A program made the position numbers and the translations under genes. A stretch of 64,000 nt of DNA from Microbacterium sp. 3J1 (GTDB lineage Bacteria; Actinomycetota; Actinomycetes; Actinomycetales; Microbacteriaceae): positions 124,001 to 188,000 of the forward strand of contig NZ_CDWI01000008.1 in NCBI RefSeq assembly GCF_001049495.1, in the 5' to 3' direction. Positions 26,202-39,102 of this stretch are shown here, one piece after another. Position 1 is the first letter of the stretch. Each line of letters starts with the position of its first letter. The notes below the pieces were generated by a model. That model was not told the origin of the DNA. It did not search any database and saw only the letters and a program-made list of their open reading frames with translations.

Positions 26202-26696
26202 TCAACGACGACGCAGAACGGTGTGACGATCGGCACCCTCGCCATACGACTCGGAGACGAGACCCTGGTCGGCGGCGATGTCATGCACCAGCTTGCGCTC
26301 GTAGCTCGACATGGCGGGAAGCGACGCCTGAGACGCACCCTCATCCAGCTTCACGGCCGCCGCGTTCACGAGTGTCTCGAGCTGACGGCGACGCGTGTCG
26401 CGCGAGCCCCCGATGTCGAGAATGAGGCGAGAGAACGAACCGGTCTTGTTCTGCACCGCGAGCCGGGTGAGCTCCTGCAGCGCCTGCACCGTGTCCGGCG
26501 CCGAGAGGAGCGACAGTCCGTCACCCTCCGCCTCGACGGAGACGTACGCACGACCCTGTCGCACATCGAGGTTCAGGTCGCCATCGATGTCCGCGATGTC
26601 GAGCAGTTCTTCGAGGTAGTCCGCGGCGACGTCGCCTTCGTTCTCGAGCTGAGCCACGGTGGGCTCCACGACCTCTGCCGTCACGTTCTCGCTCAC
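26202..26696 (-). CDS. jag: Jag/KhpB-type R3H-KH RNA-binding protein
   Basis: 164 residues, GTG start at 26696 overlapping the yidC stop (GTGA). A KH-like domain spans about 40-90 (DLNLDVRQGRAYVSVEAEG; GLSLLSAPDTVQALQELTRL) and an R3H domain about 120-164 (SSYERKLVHDIAADQGLVS, with the R..H pair). It lacks the long Jag-N domain of Firmicutes KhpB, the usual actinobacterial form. RNA chaperone linked to cell-elongation control; conserved partner of yidC. Confidence 0.92.
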   Translation of the reverse strand: MSENVTAEVVEPTVAQLENEGDVAADYLEELLDIADIDGDLNLDVRQGRAYVSVEAEGDGLSLLSAPDTVQALQELTRLAVQNKTGSFSRLILDIGGSRDTRRRQLETLVNAAAVKLDEGASQASLPAMSSYERKLVHDIAADQGLVSESYGEGADRHTVLRRR

Positions 26697-27763
26697 GAGC
26701 CGTTCCCCTTCTTCTTCGCACGCTTCTTGCCCACCGGCTGCTGTCGCTTGGGGGCCTGCGCCTTCGCGCGCTCCGCCTCTTCGAGCAGACGCCGCTGCTC
26801 TGCCTCGTAAGCCGCCATCGGAACGACCTTGCCCGAACCGTCGATCGCCTTGCCCTTGCGGGCGAGTCTCTCTTCGCGGGCCTTCGCGGCCTCGGAGCCG
26901 GGAGTCGGCATCTCTCGGATGACGAGGAACTGCTGACCCATGGTCCACAGGTTCGAGATGAACCAGTAGACGACGACGCCGAGCGGGAAGAAGATGCCCG
27001 AGAAGATGAAGCCGAGAGGCAGCACGTAGAGCATGATCTTCTGCATCTGGTACGCCTGGCCGGTCTTGGCTTCGGGCGACAGGTTCTTCGAGATGATCTG
27101 CAGCTGCGTGAAGAACTGCGACGCGATCATGAGCACGACGAGCGTGACCAGGATGATGATCGCTGTGGTGTTGCCCGCGTCCACCGCGTTGCCGAGCGTC
27201 TCGTGCAGCGATGCGACGCCGAAGAGCTCGGCGTTGTAGAACTGCTCGGTGAGCTCGGCGTTGAGAAGACCGACGCCTCCGACACCCAGATTGTGGTGCT
27301 TCGAGACGTCGCTCAGAACGCTGAACAGGGAGAAGAAGATCGGCATCTGCACGAGCAGCGGCAGACAGCTCGACATGGGCGTCGTGCCGTGCTTCTTGTA
27401 CAGCGCCATGGTCTCGCGACTCATGGCCTCACGACTGAGCTGGTCCTTCTTGCCGCGATACTTCTCCTGAACTTTTCGCAGCTCAGGAGCGATTTCCATC
27501 ATCTTTCGCTGGCTCTTGATCTGCTTCACGAAGAGCGGGATCAGGGCAGCGCGGACGACGATCACCAGACCGACGATCGACAGCACCCAGGTGAGACCGG
27601 ATGCCGCGGGGAGACCCACCGCGGTGAGCAGCCAATGCCACGCGACGAGAACGAGCTCGACGATCCACTTGAGCGGCCAGAGGATGGTTCCGATCAGATC
27701 GAAACCCCCGGAGGCGGGCTCCGGCGAGGGCGTGGTGCTGGCGAGCAGAAGGTCAAGACCCAC
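26693..27763 (-). CDS. yidC: Membrane protein insertase YidC
   Basis: 356 residues, Oxa1/YidC/Alb3 family. Five membrane helices; WVLSIVGLVIVVRAALIPLFVKQIKSQRKM carries the catalytic-groove arginine region (VRAALIPL), QMPIFFSLFSVLSDV and YVLPLGFIFSGIFFPLGVVVYW follow. A basic C-terminal tail (KRQQPVGKKRAKKKG) can bind ribosomes. No large periplasmic P1 domain, as expected for a Gram-positive. Part of the rpmH-rnpA-yidD-yidC-jag-rsmG operon. Confidence 0.96.
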   Translation of the reverse strand: MGLDLLLASTTPSPEPASGGFDLIGTILWPLKWIVELVLVAWHWLLTAVGLPAASGLTWVLSIVGLVIVVRAALIPLFVKQIKSQRKMMEIAPELRKVQEKYRGKKDQLSREAMSRETMALYKKHGTTPMSSCLPLLVQMPIFFSLFSVLSDVSKHHNLGVGGVGLLNAELTEQFYNAELFGVASLHETLGNAVDAGNTTAIIILVTLVVLMIASQFFTQLQIISKNLSPEAKTGQAYQMQKIMLYVLPLGFIFSGIFFPLGVVVYWFISNLWTMGQQFLVIREMPTPGSEAAKAREERLARKGKAIDGSGKVVPMAAYEAEQRRLLEEAERAKAQAPKRQQPVGKKRAKKKGNGS

Positions 27764-27766
27764 CGA

Positions 27767-28117
27767 TCAGTCCTTTCGGGCAGGGACGACGAAACCGCGG
27801 GCGGTCAGGTCATAGCGGAAGTGTTCGTGCGGACGGACGTCGTCGACGCCGCCGTGGCTCCAGGGGTTGCAACGGAGGATCCGCCATGCCGAGAGGATGC
27901 TTCCTCGCACGGCCCCATGTTGTTGCACCGCCCCTACAGCGTATGCCGAGCACGAGGGGTAGTAGGCGCAGACGTCTCCGTACATGGGGGAGATCACCTT
28001 GCGGTACCCGGCGAGGAGACCGAGCACGAGGTTCCGTGGCACCAGCGGGATGCTGCGCAGAACGTCGCCCGACTGCAGATGCCCGGTCCCGATCGACGAC
28101 GCGGGAAGCGCGGTCAC
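27767..28117 (-). CDS. yidD: Membrane protein insertion efficiency factor YidD
   Basis: 116 residues, GTG start at 28117 overlapping the rnpA stop (GTGA). The core LLAGYRKVISPMYGDVCAYY, PSCSAYAVGAVQQHG and RILRCNPWSHGGVDDV is the YidD signature with its conserved cysteines (CRYYPSCS-like). Peripheral membrane protein assisting YidC. The ORF reading further upstream overlaps rnpA and is not used. Confidence 0.94.
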   Translation of the reverse strand: MTALPASSIGTGHLQSGDVLRSIPLVPRNLVLGLLAGYRKVISPMYGDVCAYYPSCSAYAVGAVQQHGAVRGSILSAWRILRCNPWSHGGVDDVRPHEHFRYDLTARGFVVPARKD

Positions 28118-28458
28118 GCCGGCACCTGCGACAGCCGCCCGAGACAGCGGTGAACGTCGGCGCGAAGCTCTGCGTAGCTCGCGGTCGCAGACGCAGGAAG
28201 GGCACGGATGACGACATCCGTGCCCTCGGGAACTCCGGGGAGCGCCTCCGCACAGACGGCTTTCAGCCGTCGTCTGACGGTGTTGCGCACCACGGCAGTG
28301 CCCACCTGCTTGCTGATGATGAATCCGAACCTCGCGGCCCTGCTCTCGCCCGTCGTCATCATCGAGGTGATGACGCGCGCCCCGCCACAACGGGAGCCGC
28401 GTCGAACGACCAGTCGATAGTCGTTCCCGCGAGTCAGACGGGACGGGCGGGCGAGCAC
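28114..28458 (-). CDS. rnpA: Ribonuclease P protein component
   Basis: 114 residues, basic. The RNR motif is present as RFGFIISKQVGTAVVRNTVRRRLKA; N-terminal LTRGNDYRLVVRRGSR is typical. Binds the catalytic RNase P RNA for tRNA 5' maturation. It follows rpmH by 6 nt. Confidence 0.95.
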   Translation of the reverse strand: MLARPSRLTRGNDYRLVVRRGSRCGGARVITSMMTTGESRAARFGFIISKQVGTAVVRNTVRRRLKAVCAEALPGVPEGTDVVIRALPASATASYAELRADVHRCLGRLSQVPA

Positions 28459-28464
28459 AGCGGT

Positions 28465-28602
28465 TTACGCGGAGAGCTCGGTGCGGCCCTTCGCGCGGCG
28501 AGCCGACAGGATCGCGCGGCCGGCGCGGGTACGCATACGAAGACGGAAGCCGTGCTTCTTGGCGCGACGGCGGTTGTTGGGCTGGAAGGTGCGCTTGCTC
28601 AT
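28465..28602 (-). CDS. rpmH: 50S ribosomal protein L34
   Basis: 45 residues: [20 protein letters not shown] followed by [20 protein letters not shown] and TELSA. This is unmistakable L34, first gene of the leftward operon that continues through rnpA, yidD, yidC, jag and rsmG. Confidence 0.97.
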   Translation of the reverse strand: MSKRTFQPNNRRRAKKHGFRLRMRTRAGRAILSARRAKGRTELSA

Positions 28603-28919
28603 GAAATCACTCCGGGAATGCTGCCACCGGGATCATTTTGACCGGAGACATAGGGATCTGCCGTTCAGGCATAAGTCAACCGATTAAGGGTACGTCCTGG
28701 CGGCGCGCAGAGCAAATCTGCGCGCCTCGGCCCCGGACCGCTGTACGGTCCGCACAGCCATTATCCACAACCTTGGCGCTGCACGTATGCGCAACACGCG
28801 CGCATGATTCCCTAGGCAGGTTGCCGTTCACAGCCGTGATGACTACCGTGGCATCCGAAGTTATCCACAGGGGTGAGCGTCCATCGACAGCCGCCCCCGA
28901 TCCCCCAGCGCGGAGCGTC
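28603..28919. promoter_or_regulatory. rpmH-dnaA divergent intergenic region with DnaA boxes
   Basis: 317 bp holding the promoters of both rpmH and dnaA. Two perfect DnaA boxes TTATCCACA at 28761-28769 and 28861-28869 suggest DnaA autoregulation or the upstream half of a bipartite origin. A minus-strand TTGACT (28674-28679) could be the rpmH -35 box, but no convincing -10 at normal spacing was found. Confidence 0.7.
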
Positions 28920-30311
28920 ATGTCCTCACCAGCCCAGCCCGACGTTCCGATCTGGGCCACGGTGCAGGATCTCCTCGAGGCGGACGACCGTGTCACGCCT
29001 CAGCTCCAGGGATTCCTGAGTCTCGCCGTCCCGGCCGGTGTCATGGCCGCGACCCTCTACCTCGAGGTGCCGAACGACCTCACCGCCGCGCAGATCAACA
29101 AGCGCCTGCGGCTGCCGATCATGGAGGCCCTGTCGCACATCGGAGAAGAGGTCACCTCCTACCGCGTGGTCGTGAACCACGAGCTGGCGGAGCAGGCGAC
29201 CGCCCCCATCGCCGTCGCCGACTACGGACGGCAGGAGCAGATCCGCGTCGAGTCGCCCATGGAGCAGCCGACGCAGCTCCGGCATGAATCGCGTCTCAAC
29301 CCGAAGTACACCTTCGACAACTTCGTGATCGGCCAGTCCAACCGCTTCGCCCACGCCGCGGCGGTCGCGGTCGCGGAGGCGCCGGCGAAGGCGTACAACC
29401 CTCTCTTCATCTACGGCGACTCCGGCCTCGGCAAGACGCACCTCCTCCACGCGATCGGCGACTACGCGCAGTCCCTCTATGCAGGCGTGAAGGTGAGGTA
29501 CGTGTCGAGCGAGGAGTTCACGAACGACTTCATCAACTCGATCGCCAACAACCGCGGCGCCGCATTCCAGGCGAGGTATCGAGACGTCGACATCCTCCTC
29601 ATCGACGACATCCAGTTCCTGCAGGGTCGCGCCGAGACCCAGGAGGCGTTCTTCCACACCTTCAACACGCTGCACGATCACAACAAGCAGGTCGTGATCA
29701 CGAGCGACGTGGCACCGAAGCACCTCACCGGTTTCGAGGATCGGATGCGGAGCCGCTTCGAGTGGGGCCTCATCACCGACGTGCAGGCCCCCGACCTCGA
29801 GACCCGTATCGCCATCCTCCGCAAGAAGGCGCAGAGCGAGGCACTGCACATCCCCGACGAGGTGCTCGAGTACATCGCGACGGTGGTGTCCTCCAACATC
29901 CGCGAACTCGAGGGTGCGCTCATCCGCGTCTCCGCCTTCGCGAGTCTGAACCGGTCGGCGCTCGACATCTCCCTCGCCCAGACGGTCCTCCGCGACATCA
30001 TCGACACGGCAGAGGACAACATCATCTCGCCGACGGACATCATCACTGCGACCGCGCAGTACTTCAAGCTCACCGTCGACGACCTCTACGGCTCGAGCCG
30101 GTCGCAGCAGATCGCGACCGCACGACAGATCGCGATGTACCTCTGCCGGGAGCGCACGAGCCTCTCGCTGCCGAAGATCGGTCAGCTGTTCGGCAACCGC
30201 GACCACACCACGGTCATGTATGCGTATAAGAAGATCAGCGAGCTCATGAAGGAGCGACGCTCCATCTACAACCAGGTGACCGAGATCACCACGCAGCTCG
30301 GTCGTCGCTGA
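28920..30311 (+). CDS. dnaA: Chromosomal replication initiator DnaA
   Basis: 463 residues. Domain I (about 8-85), a short linker, AAA+ domain III from about 128 (LNPKYTFDNFVIGQSNRFAH) with Walker A GDSGLGKT at 166-173 and Walker B LLIDDIQF, and domain IV with DNA-contact motif RDHTTVMYAYKKI near the end. It melts oriC and loads the helicase. The ATG at 28920 gives MSSPAQPDVPIW; the longer reading runs through DnaA boxes and rpmH sequence and is not used. Domain II is short (about 40 residues) compared with Streptomyces. Confidence 0.97.
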   Translation: MSSPAQPDVPIWATVQDLLEADDRVTPQLQGFLSLAVPAGVMAATLYLEVPNDLTAAQINKRLRLPIMEALSHIGEEVTSYRVVVNHELAEQATAPIAVADYGRQEQIRVESPMEQPTQLRHESRLNPKYTFDNFVIGQSNRFAHAAAVAVAEAPAKAYNPLFIYGDSGLGKTHLLHAIGDYAQSLYAGVKVRYVSSEEFTNDFINSIANNRGAAFQARYRDVDILLIDDIQFLQGRAETQEAFFHTFNTLHDHNKQVVITSDVAPKHLTGFEDRMRSRFEWGLITDVQAPDLETRIAILRKKAQSEALHIPDEVLEYIATVVSSNIRELEGALIRVSAFASLNRSALDISLAQTVLRDIIDTAEDNIISPTDIITATAQYFKLTVDDLYGSSRSQQIATARQIAMYLCRERTSLSLPKIGQLFGNRDHTTVMYAYKKISELMKERRSIYNQVTEITTQLGRR

Positions 30312-30805
30312 ATCCGGCACCGACCCTCACGAAGGGGATGCAGCTCCGAAAGGGCGCTGCATCCCCTTCGTCGTCCCGCGACGCGCCGCATGCAGAATCC
30401 GGTAGATGCCAGTTTGCACATGTGGATAACTTGTGGATGATTCCCCGTCGGGTCGGGACGGATGTGGGGGAAACCGTCCTACCTGTGGATAACTACGAAC
30501 CGACTCGAACGCCTCCGATGTGCGTCCAGCCCCGGATTCCTCAGGGATTCCACAAGTGACAAGCGTGTAGTTCCTTACTCACGCCTGCTATCCACCGACT
30601 TATCCACAGTATCCACAGGTGTTAACACCGTTAAGGAGTTAATTCAATTCAGGCGCGATCCGATCACCAGACGGTGGGGATAGCCGACCCCATCCCTCGA
30701 TCCACTTCGTCGTAGGGATCGGTACGACTGTGGGGCTAGCATGGGAAGCCCTGCACTGGCAGGACCCATCACCACGCGTCACAGAACGACGACAAGGGAG
30801 CACCC
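30312..30805. other. oriC, dnaA-dnaN intergenic region
   Basis: 494 bp. Perfect DnaA boxes: 30421-30429 and 30484-30492 (minus), 30600-30608 (plus). One- or two-mismatch boxes: TGTGGATGA 30432-30440, CTATCCACC 30588-30596, GTATCCACA 30609-30617. An AT-rich stretch (GTTAACACC...GTTAATTCAATTC, 30621-30651) directly after the last box is the probable unwinding element. A 15-bp-stem hairpin at 30330-30370 follows dnaA. A TAGCAT box (30737-30742) could serve dnaN. Confidence 0.92.
30330..30370 (+). terminator. Hairpin after dnaA
   Basis: CGAAGGGGATGCAGC (30330-30344) is perfectly complementary to GCTGCATCCCCTTCG (30356-30370). No T-run follows, so it may act as a terminator only weakly, or as an mRNA 3'-end stabiliser. 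Confidence 0.6.
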
Positions 30806-31948
30806 GTGAGGTTTCAGGTCAACCGCGATGTCTTCAGCGAGGCTGTGTCCTTCGTCGTCAAGCTCCTCCCGCAGCGCAACCCGCAGCCGATCCTCGCCGG
30901 AGTCCTGATCGAGGCCGACGCCTCCGGTCTGACGCTGTCGGCCTTCGACTACGAGGCATCCGCTCGCACCACGATCGAGGCGACGGTCGACACCCCCGGC
31001 ACGATCCTCGTCCACGGTCGCCTGCTGTCCGACATCGCCAGCCGCCTCCCGAACGCTCCGATCGAGATCGCCGTCGAGGACGACGGCGGAATCACCGTCA
31101 CCTGCGGCTCGGCGCGGTTCACGCTCGCCGCCATGCCGGTCGAGGAATATCCCTCGATCCCCGAGGTCTCCGGCTCTTCCGGTGTCGTCCCCGCCGACGA
31201 CTTCGGCACCGCGATCGCACAGGTCGGCTTCGCCGCCTCCCGCGATGACGTGACCCCGGTCCTCACCGGTGTGCAGCTCGAGGTGTCGGGCCAGAACCTG
31301 AGCCTCGTCGCCACCGACCGCTATCGCGTCTCGCTCCGCGACGTCCCCTGGGACGGCGAGGCGGTCGAGACCTCGGCACTCGTCCCGGCACGAACCCTGC
31401 TCGAGGTGGGAAAGACCTTCGGCCACGCGGGCACCATCCAGATCGCGTTCTCCGGTGCCGGCGATCGCGAGATCATCGCGTTCACCGCAGGCAACAAGAC
31501 GGTCACGTCGCTGCTCATCAAGGGCAACTTCCCGCCGGTCCGTCGGCTCTTCCCGGAGCAGACCGACCACTACGCGGTCGTCAACACGGCAGACCTCATC
31601 GAAGCCGTCCGTCGCGTGTCGCTGGTTCTCGATCGTGCTGCGCCGCTGCGTTTCACGTTCTCCGCCGACAGCGTGACGATGGATGCATCGGGGAGCGAGC
31701 ACGCCCGTGCGTCCGAGTCCGTCGACGCGATCCTGTCGGGCGGCGACGAGGTGACTCTGGGCCTCAACCCGCAGTACCTGATCGAGGCTCTGGGCGCGGT
31801 GAAGAGCGAGTTCGTCCGCGTGACCTTCACCTCCAGCGACAACGCGAACAAGCTCAGCCCGGTGCTCATCACGAGCCAGACCTCGGTCGACCAGGCAGGT
31901 CTCGACTCGTTCAAGTACCTCCTGCAGCCGAACCTCCTGCTTCGCTGA
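30806..31948 (+). CDS. dnaN: DNA polymerase III beta sliding clamp
   Basis: 380 residues, GTG start with AAGGGAG 8 nt upstream. Three repeated clamp folds; recognisable stretches MRFQVNRDVFSEAVSFVVKL, LLSDIASRLPNAPIEIAVED, ATDRYRVSLRD and the C-terminal PVLITSQ. Forms the ring that tethers polymerase III to DNA. First gene after oriC in the rightward operon. Confidence 0.97.
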   Translation: MRFQVNRDVFSEAVSFVVKLLPQRNPQPILAGVLIEADASGLTLSAFDYEASARTTIEATVDTPGTILVHGRLLSDIASRLPNAPIEIAVEDDGGITVTCGSARFTLAAMPVEEYPSIPEVSGSSGVVPADDFGTAIAQVGFAASRDDVTPVLTGVQLEVSGQNLSLVATDRYRVSLRDVPWDGEAVETSALVPARTLLEVGKTFGHAGTIQIAFSGAGDREIIAFTAGNKTVTSLLIKGNFPPVRRLFPEQTDHYAVVNTADLIEAVRRVSLVLDRAAPLRFTFSADSVTMDASGSEHARASESVDAILSGGDEVTLGLNPQYLIEALGAVKSEFVRVTFTSSDNANKLSPVLITSQTSVDQAGLDSFKYLLQPNLLLR

Positions 31949-32012
31949 TCTCGACGACGCGCACGGCCGAGCCCGTCGGGCCGCCACCCGGGGCACTGTC
32001 AGAGGCCGAAGG

Positions 32013-32018
32013 TAGGCT
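32013..32018 (+). promoter_or_regulatory. -10 box TAGGCT, leaderless start of recF
   Basis: TAGGCT ends 6 nt before the GTG at 32025 and no ribosome binding site precedes it, so recF probably has its own leaderless promoter besides read-through from dnaN. Confidence 0.55.
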
Positions 32019-32024
32019 GATCCC

Positions 32025-33218
32025 GTGATTGTGGAGCACCTGAGTCTGGTCGATTTCCGCAACTACGCGACCGCAGAACTGGCCCTCCACACTGGCCCCA
32101 ATGTGCTGGTCGGTCGCAACGGTCAGGGCAAGACGAACCTCGCCGAAGCGGTGGTGTTCCTCGCCACACTGGGGTCGCACCGGGTCTCGTCCGATGCTCC
32201 GATGGTGCGCGACGGTCAGGAGTACGCGATCATCCGCGCGCGCCTCTCCCATGGTGAGCGCAAGGTCCTCGCCGAGGTGCAGCTCAACCGCCAGGGCTCC
32301 AACAAGGCACGGATCAACGGCTCGCCTGCGAAGACGAGCGAGCTCCCCCGCTATGCGCATGTCGTCCTCTTCGCACCCGAGGACCTCCAGATCGTCCGCG
32401 GCGATCCGTCTTCCCGACGACGCTTCGCCGATCAGCTCCTCATTCAGCGCGCGCCCCGCATGTCGGCGGTGCTCGGGGACTACGACCGGGTGCTCAAGCA
32501 GCGAACGGCTCTGCTCAAGTCGGCCAGGGCGCGCGGCATCCGCGGTGAAGCCCTCAGTACCCTCGACGTCTGGGATGACAAGCTCGTGGCGCTCGGGTCC
32601 GAGATCATCGTGGCCCGGCAACGACTGGCGGCCGACCTGCAGCAGCCGGTGGCCGACGCCTATGCGTCCATCGCGGGCGCCGACCATCAGCCGCAGCTCG
32701 ACTGGGCGCTGTCGATCCGCGGAGCGGATCCCGAAGACGGTGAAGGCGGGGCACTCGAGTCCGACGGAACGTTGAGCCCGTCGATGTGCGCCGAGCTGTT
32801 CCGGGCTTCGCTCCTCGCGAAGCGGACCCAGGAGCTCGACCGCGGCCTCACGCTGACCGGCCCCCATCGCGACGACCTGGTCCTCCGCGTGCGGGGGCTC
32901 CCGGTGAAGGGGTATGCCTCGCACGGCGAGTCCTGGTCGGTGGCCCTCGCTCTCCGGCTCGCATCGGCCGAGCTGCTGCGCAGCGAGTCTCCGGCCGGCG
33001 ACCCGGTGCTGATCCTCGACGACGTGTTCGCCGAGCTCGACGCCGACCGGCGTCAGCGCCTCGCATCCCTCACAGCGGGGTACGAGCAGGTGGTGGTCAC
33101 CGCGGCGGTGGAGGAGGATATCCCCGAGGTGCTGCACGCTCACGTCGTGCGGATCACCGCGGGAACGATCAGTGACGAGCGCTCGCTCGCACAGGACGAG
33201 GAGACGGCGGATGACTGA
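32025..33218 (+). CDS. recF: DNA replication and repair protein RecF
   Basis: 397 residues, GTG start. SMC-like ABC ATPase of recombination repair. MIVEHLSLVDFRNYATAEL, Walker A GRNGQGKT at 30-37, signature region TGPHRDDLVLRVRGLPVKGYASHGE, Walker B VLILDDVFAELDADRRQRL. Loads RecA at gaps with RecO/RecR. Overlaps the following gene by 8 nt. Confidence 0.96.
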   Translation: MIVEHLSLVDFRNYATAELALHTGPNVLVGRNGQGKTNLAEAVVFLATLGSHRVSSDAPMVRDGQEYAIIRARLSHGERKVLAEVQLNRQGSNKARINGSPAKTSELPRYAHVVLFAPEDLQIVRGDPSSRRRFADQLLIQRAPRMSAVLGDYDRVLKQRTALLKSARARGIRGEALSTLDVWDDKLVALGSEIIVARQRLAADLQQPVADAYASIAGADHQPQLDWALSIRGADPEDGEGGALESDGTLSPSMCAELFRASLLAKRTQELDRGLTLTGPHRDDLVLRVRGLPVKGYASHGESWSVALALRLASAELLRSESPAGDPVLILDDVFAELDADRRQRLASLTAGYEQVVVTAAVEEDIPEVLHAHVVRITAGTISDERSLAQDEETADD

Positions 33219-33714
33219 CACCGCGGCCGCCCCGGCATCCGACGCCCCCGAGACCGTCGCCACGTATCTGCGTCTGCGAGGACTCCAGCCGAGCTCGAAG
33301 ACGTGGAAGCGCAAGCGTCGTGTCGTGACCGACGACGACAATGCGCCCTTCACCCCAGGACGAGACCCCGGGTCGCTCGGCGCCGTGCTCGACAAGCTGA
33401 GTCGCGACTCCGGATGGCAGACCACGCTGGCTCGTGAGGACCTCGTTCGGCAGTGGGCCGATCTCGCGGGAGCCGACACCGCGAAGCACTCCGAACCGGT
33501 GTCGTTGGAGCGCGGACTGCTGACCGTGAAGTGCGATTCGACGGCCTGGGCGAAGAACCTGCAGTACATGCGCGGGACCATCCTCACGGAGATCGGCAGA
33601 CGCTACCCGGATGCCGGCGTCGAGAACCTCCGCTTCATCGGACCGGACGTACCCTCCTGGAAATGGGGTCCCAGAGTCGTTCCAGGGCGGGGTCCGCGCG
33701 ATACCTACGGGTAG
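33211..33714 (+). CDS. DUF721 (DciA-like) protein
   Basis: 167 residues. The DUF721 core is ETVATYLRLRGLQ...; GSLGAVLDKLSRDSGWQTTL; DLVRQWADLAGADTAKHSEP; GLLTVKCDSTAWAKNLQYM. In many bacteria DciA is the ancestral loader of the replicative helicase DnaB; location between recF and gyrB fits. Start at 33211 (MTDTAAAP) overlaps the end of recF. Confidence 0.88.
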   Translation: MTDTAAAPASDAPETVATYLRLRGLQPSSKTWKRKRRVVTDDDNAPFTPGRDPGSLGAVLDKLSRDSGWQTTLAREDLVRQWADLAGADTAKHSEPVSLERGLLTVKCDSTAWAKNLQYMRGTILTEIGRRYPDAGVENLRFIGPDVPSWKWGPRVVPGRGPRDTYG

Positions 33715-33790
33715 GACACCATGCGAGGGGTCCGACACGCTCAGAGGGCCATACGTGGCCGCTGAGCCGCATGTCGACACGAAAGACCGC

Positions 33791-33796
33791 TAGACT
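33791..33796 (+). promoter_or_regulatory. Putative -10 box of gyrB
   Basis: TAGACT about 37 nt before the gyrB ATG, with a GGAGA ribosome binding site between. A matching -35 was not recognised. Confidence 0.45.
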
Positions 33797-33808
33797 GGGA
33801 GTTCGTGA

Positions 33809-35911
<2,103 letters not shown>

Positions 35912-35919
35912 CACTCCAT

Positions 35920-35995
35920 GGGTCCCCGAGCTCGCCGACGGGTCCCGCGGTTCGACAAGCTCAGCGACCCAGCTTCCGACAAGCTCAGCAACCAG
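35920..35995. repeat. Interspersed palindromic element (GACAAGCTCA family) between gyrB and gyrA
   Basis: TCGACAAGCTCAGCGACCC (35952-35970) is repeated as CCGACAAGCTCAGCAACCA (35976-35994) and also has an imperfect inverted copy GGGTCCCCGAGCTCGCCGA (35920-35938, 15 of 19 pairs). The sequence matches the TTCGACAAGCTCA-type short intergenic repeat that I recall as common in Microbacteriaceae. It forms a REP-like hairpin in the gyrBA mRNA. Confidence 0.65.
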
Positions 35996-36005
35996 GAAAT
36001 GACAC

Positions 36006-38557
<2,552 letters not shown>

Positions 38558-38561
<4 letters not shown>

Positions 38562-38962
38562 GCACAGTAGCCGACAAGCTGGCGAAGAAGTCCACGCGCA
38601 AGACCAGCGGCAAGCAGGTGCGCCTGCGCCTCGTCTACGTCGACTTCTGGTCTGCCGTGAAGCTCTCCTTCCTCGGAGCCGTCGCGCTCGCGATCGTCAC
38701 GATGGTGTCGTTCTTCCTGATCTACCTCGTGCTCCAGGCCACGGGCATCCTCGCCCAGGCCGATGAGTTCATCGGCGTCGTGACCGACGAGTCGGTGCGC
38801 ATCTCCGAGGTCGCGGGTCTGCCGCAGGTGATGGCCTTCGCCGCCGTCGTCTCAATCCTCAACCTCATCGTCTTCACCGTGCTCGGCGCCGTCGTCGCCG
38901 GCATCTACAACGTCGCAGTGAAGGTGACCGGCGGGCTGCTCGTCGGCTTCATGTCCAACTGA
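38558..38962 (+). CDS. DUF3566 membrane protein
   Basis: 134 residues with two membrane helices (about 36-62 and 92-118) and a basic N-terminus. [21 protein letters not shown] is the DUF3566 hallmark. It is conserved directly after gyrA in Actinobacteria; function unknown. Translationally coupled to gyrA and followed by a strong terminator. Confidence 0.88.
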
Positions 38963-38975
38963 CGCACCTTCACGG

Positions 38976-39017
38976 AAGAGGGGCGGATGCGTACAGCATC
39001 CGCCCCTCTTCTGTTTT
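38976..39017 (+). terminator. Terminator of the gyrB-gyrA-DUF3566 operon
   Basis: A perfect 15-bp stem, AAGAGGGGCGGATGC (38976-38990) with GCATCCGCCCCTCTT (38996-39010), a 5-nt loop, then CTGTTTT. Confidence 0.93.
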
Positions 39018-39090
39018 CCGGAATCAGGGGTAGGGAAATCCCGAAACCGGGTGTCGGGATGCCTCGGTGTCGGCGCGACAGAGGCCGCCG

Positions 39091-39096
39091 TACCTT
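39091..39096 (+). promoter_or_regulatory. -10-like box TACCTT before sensor kinase
   Basis: TACCTT ends 6 nt before the ATG at 39103. A GGAG also lies in the spacer, so leadered translation cannot be excluded. Confidence 0.4.
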
Positions 39097-39102
39097 GGAG
39101 AC

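Noticed and set aside
30330..30370. Hairpin after dnaA as part of the origin
   Set aside because: It lies before the first DnaA box and contains none; better read as a 3'-end structure of dnaA.
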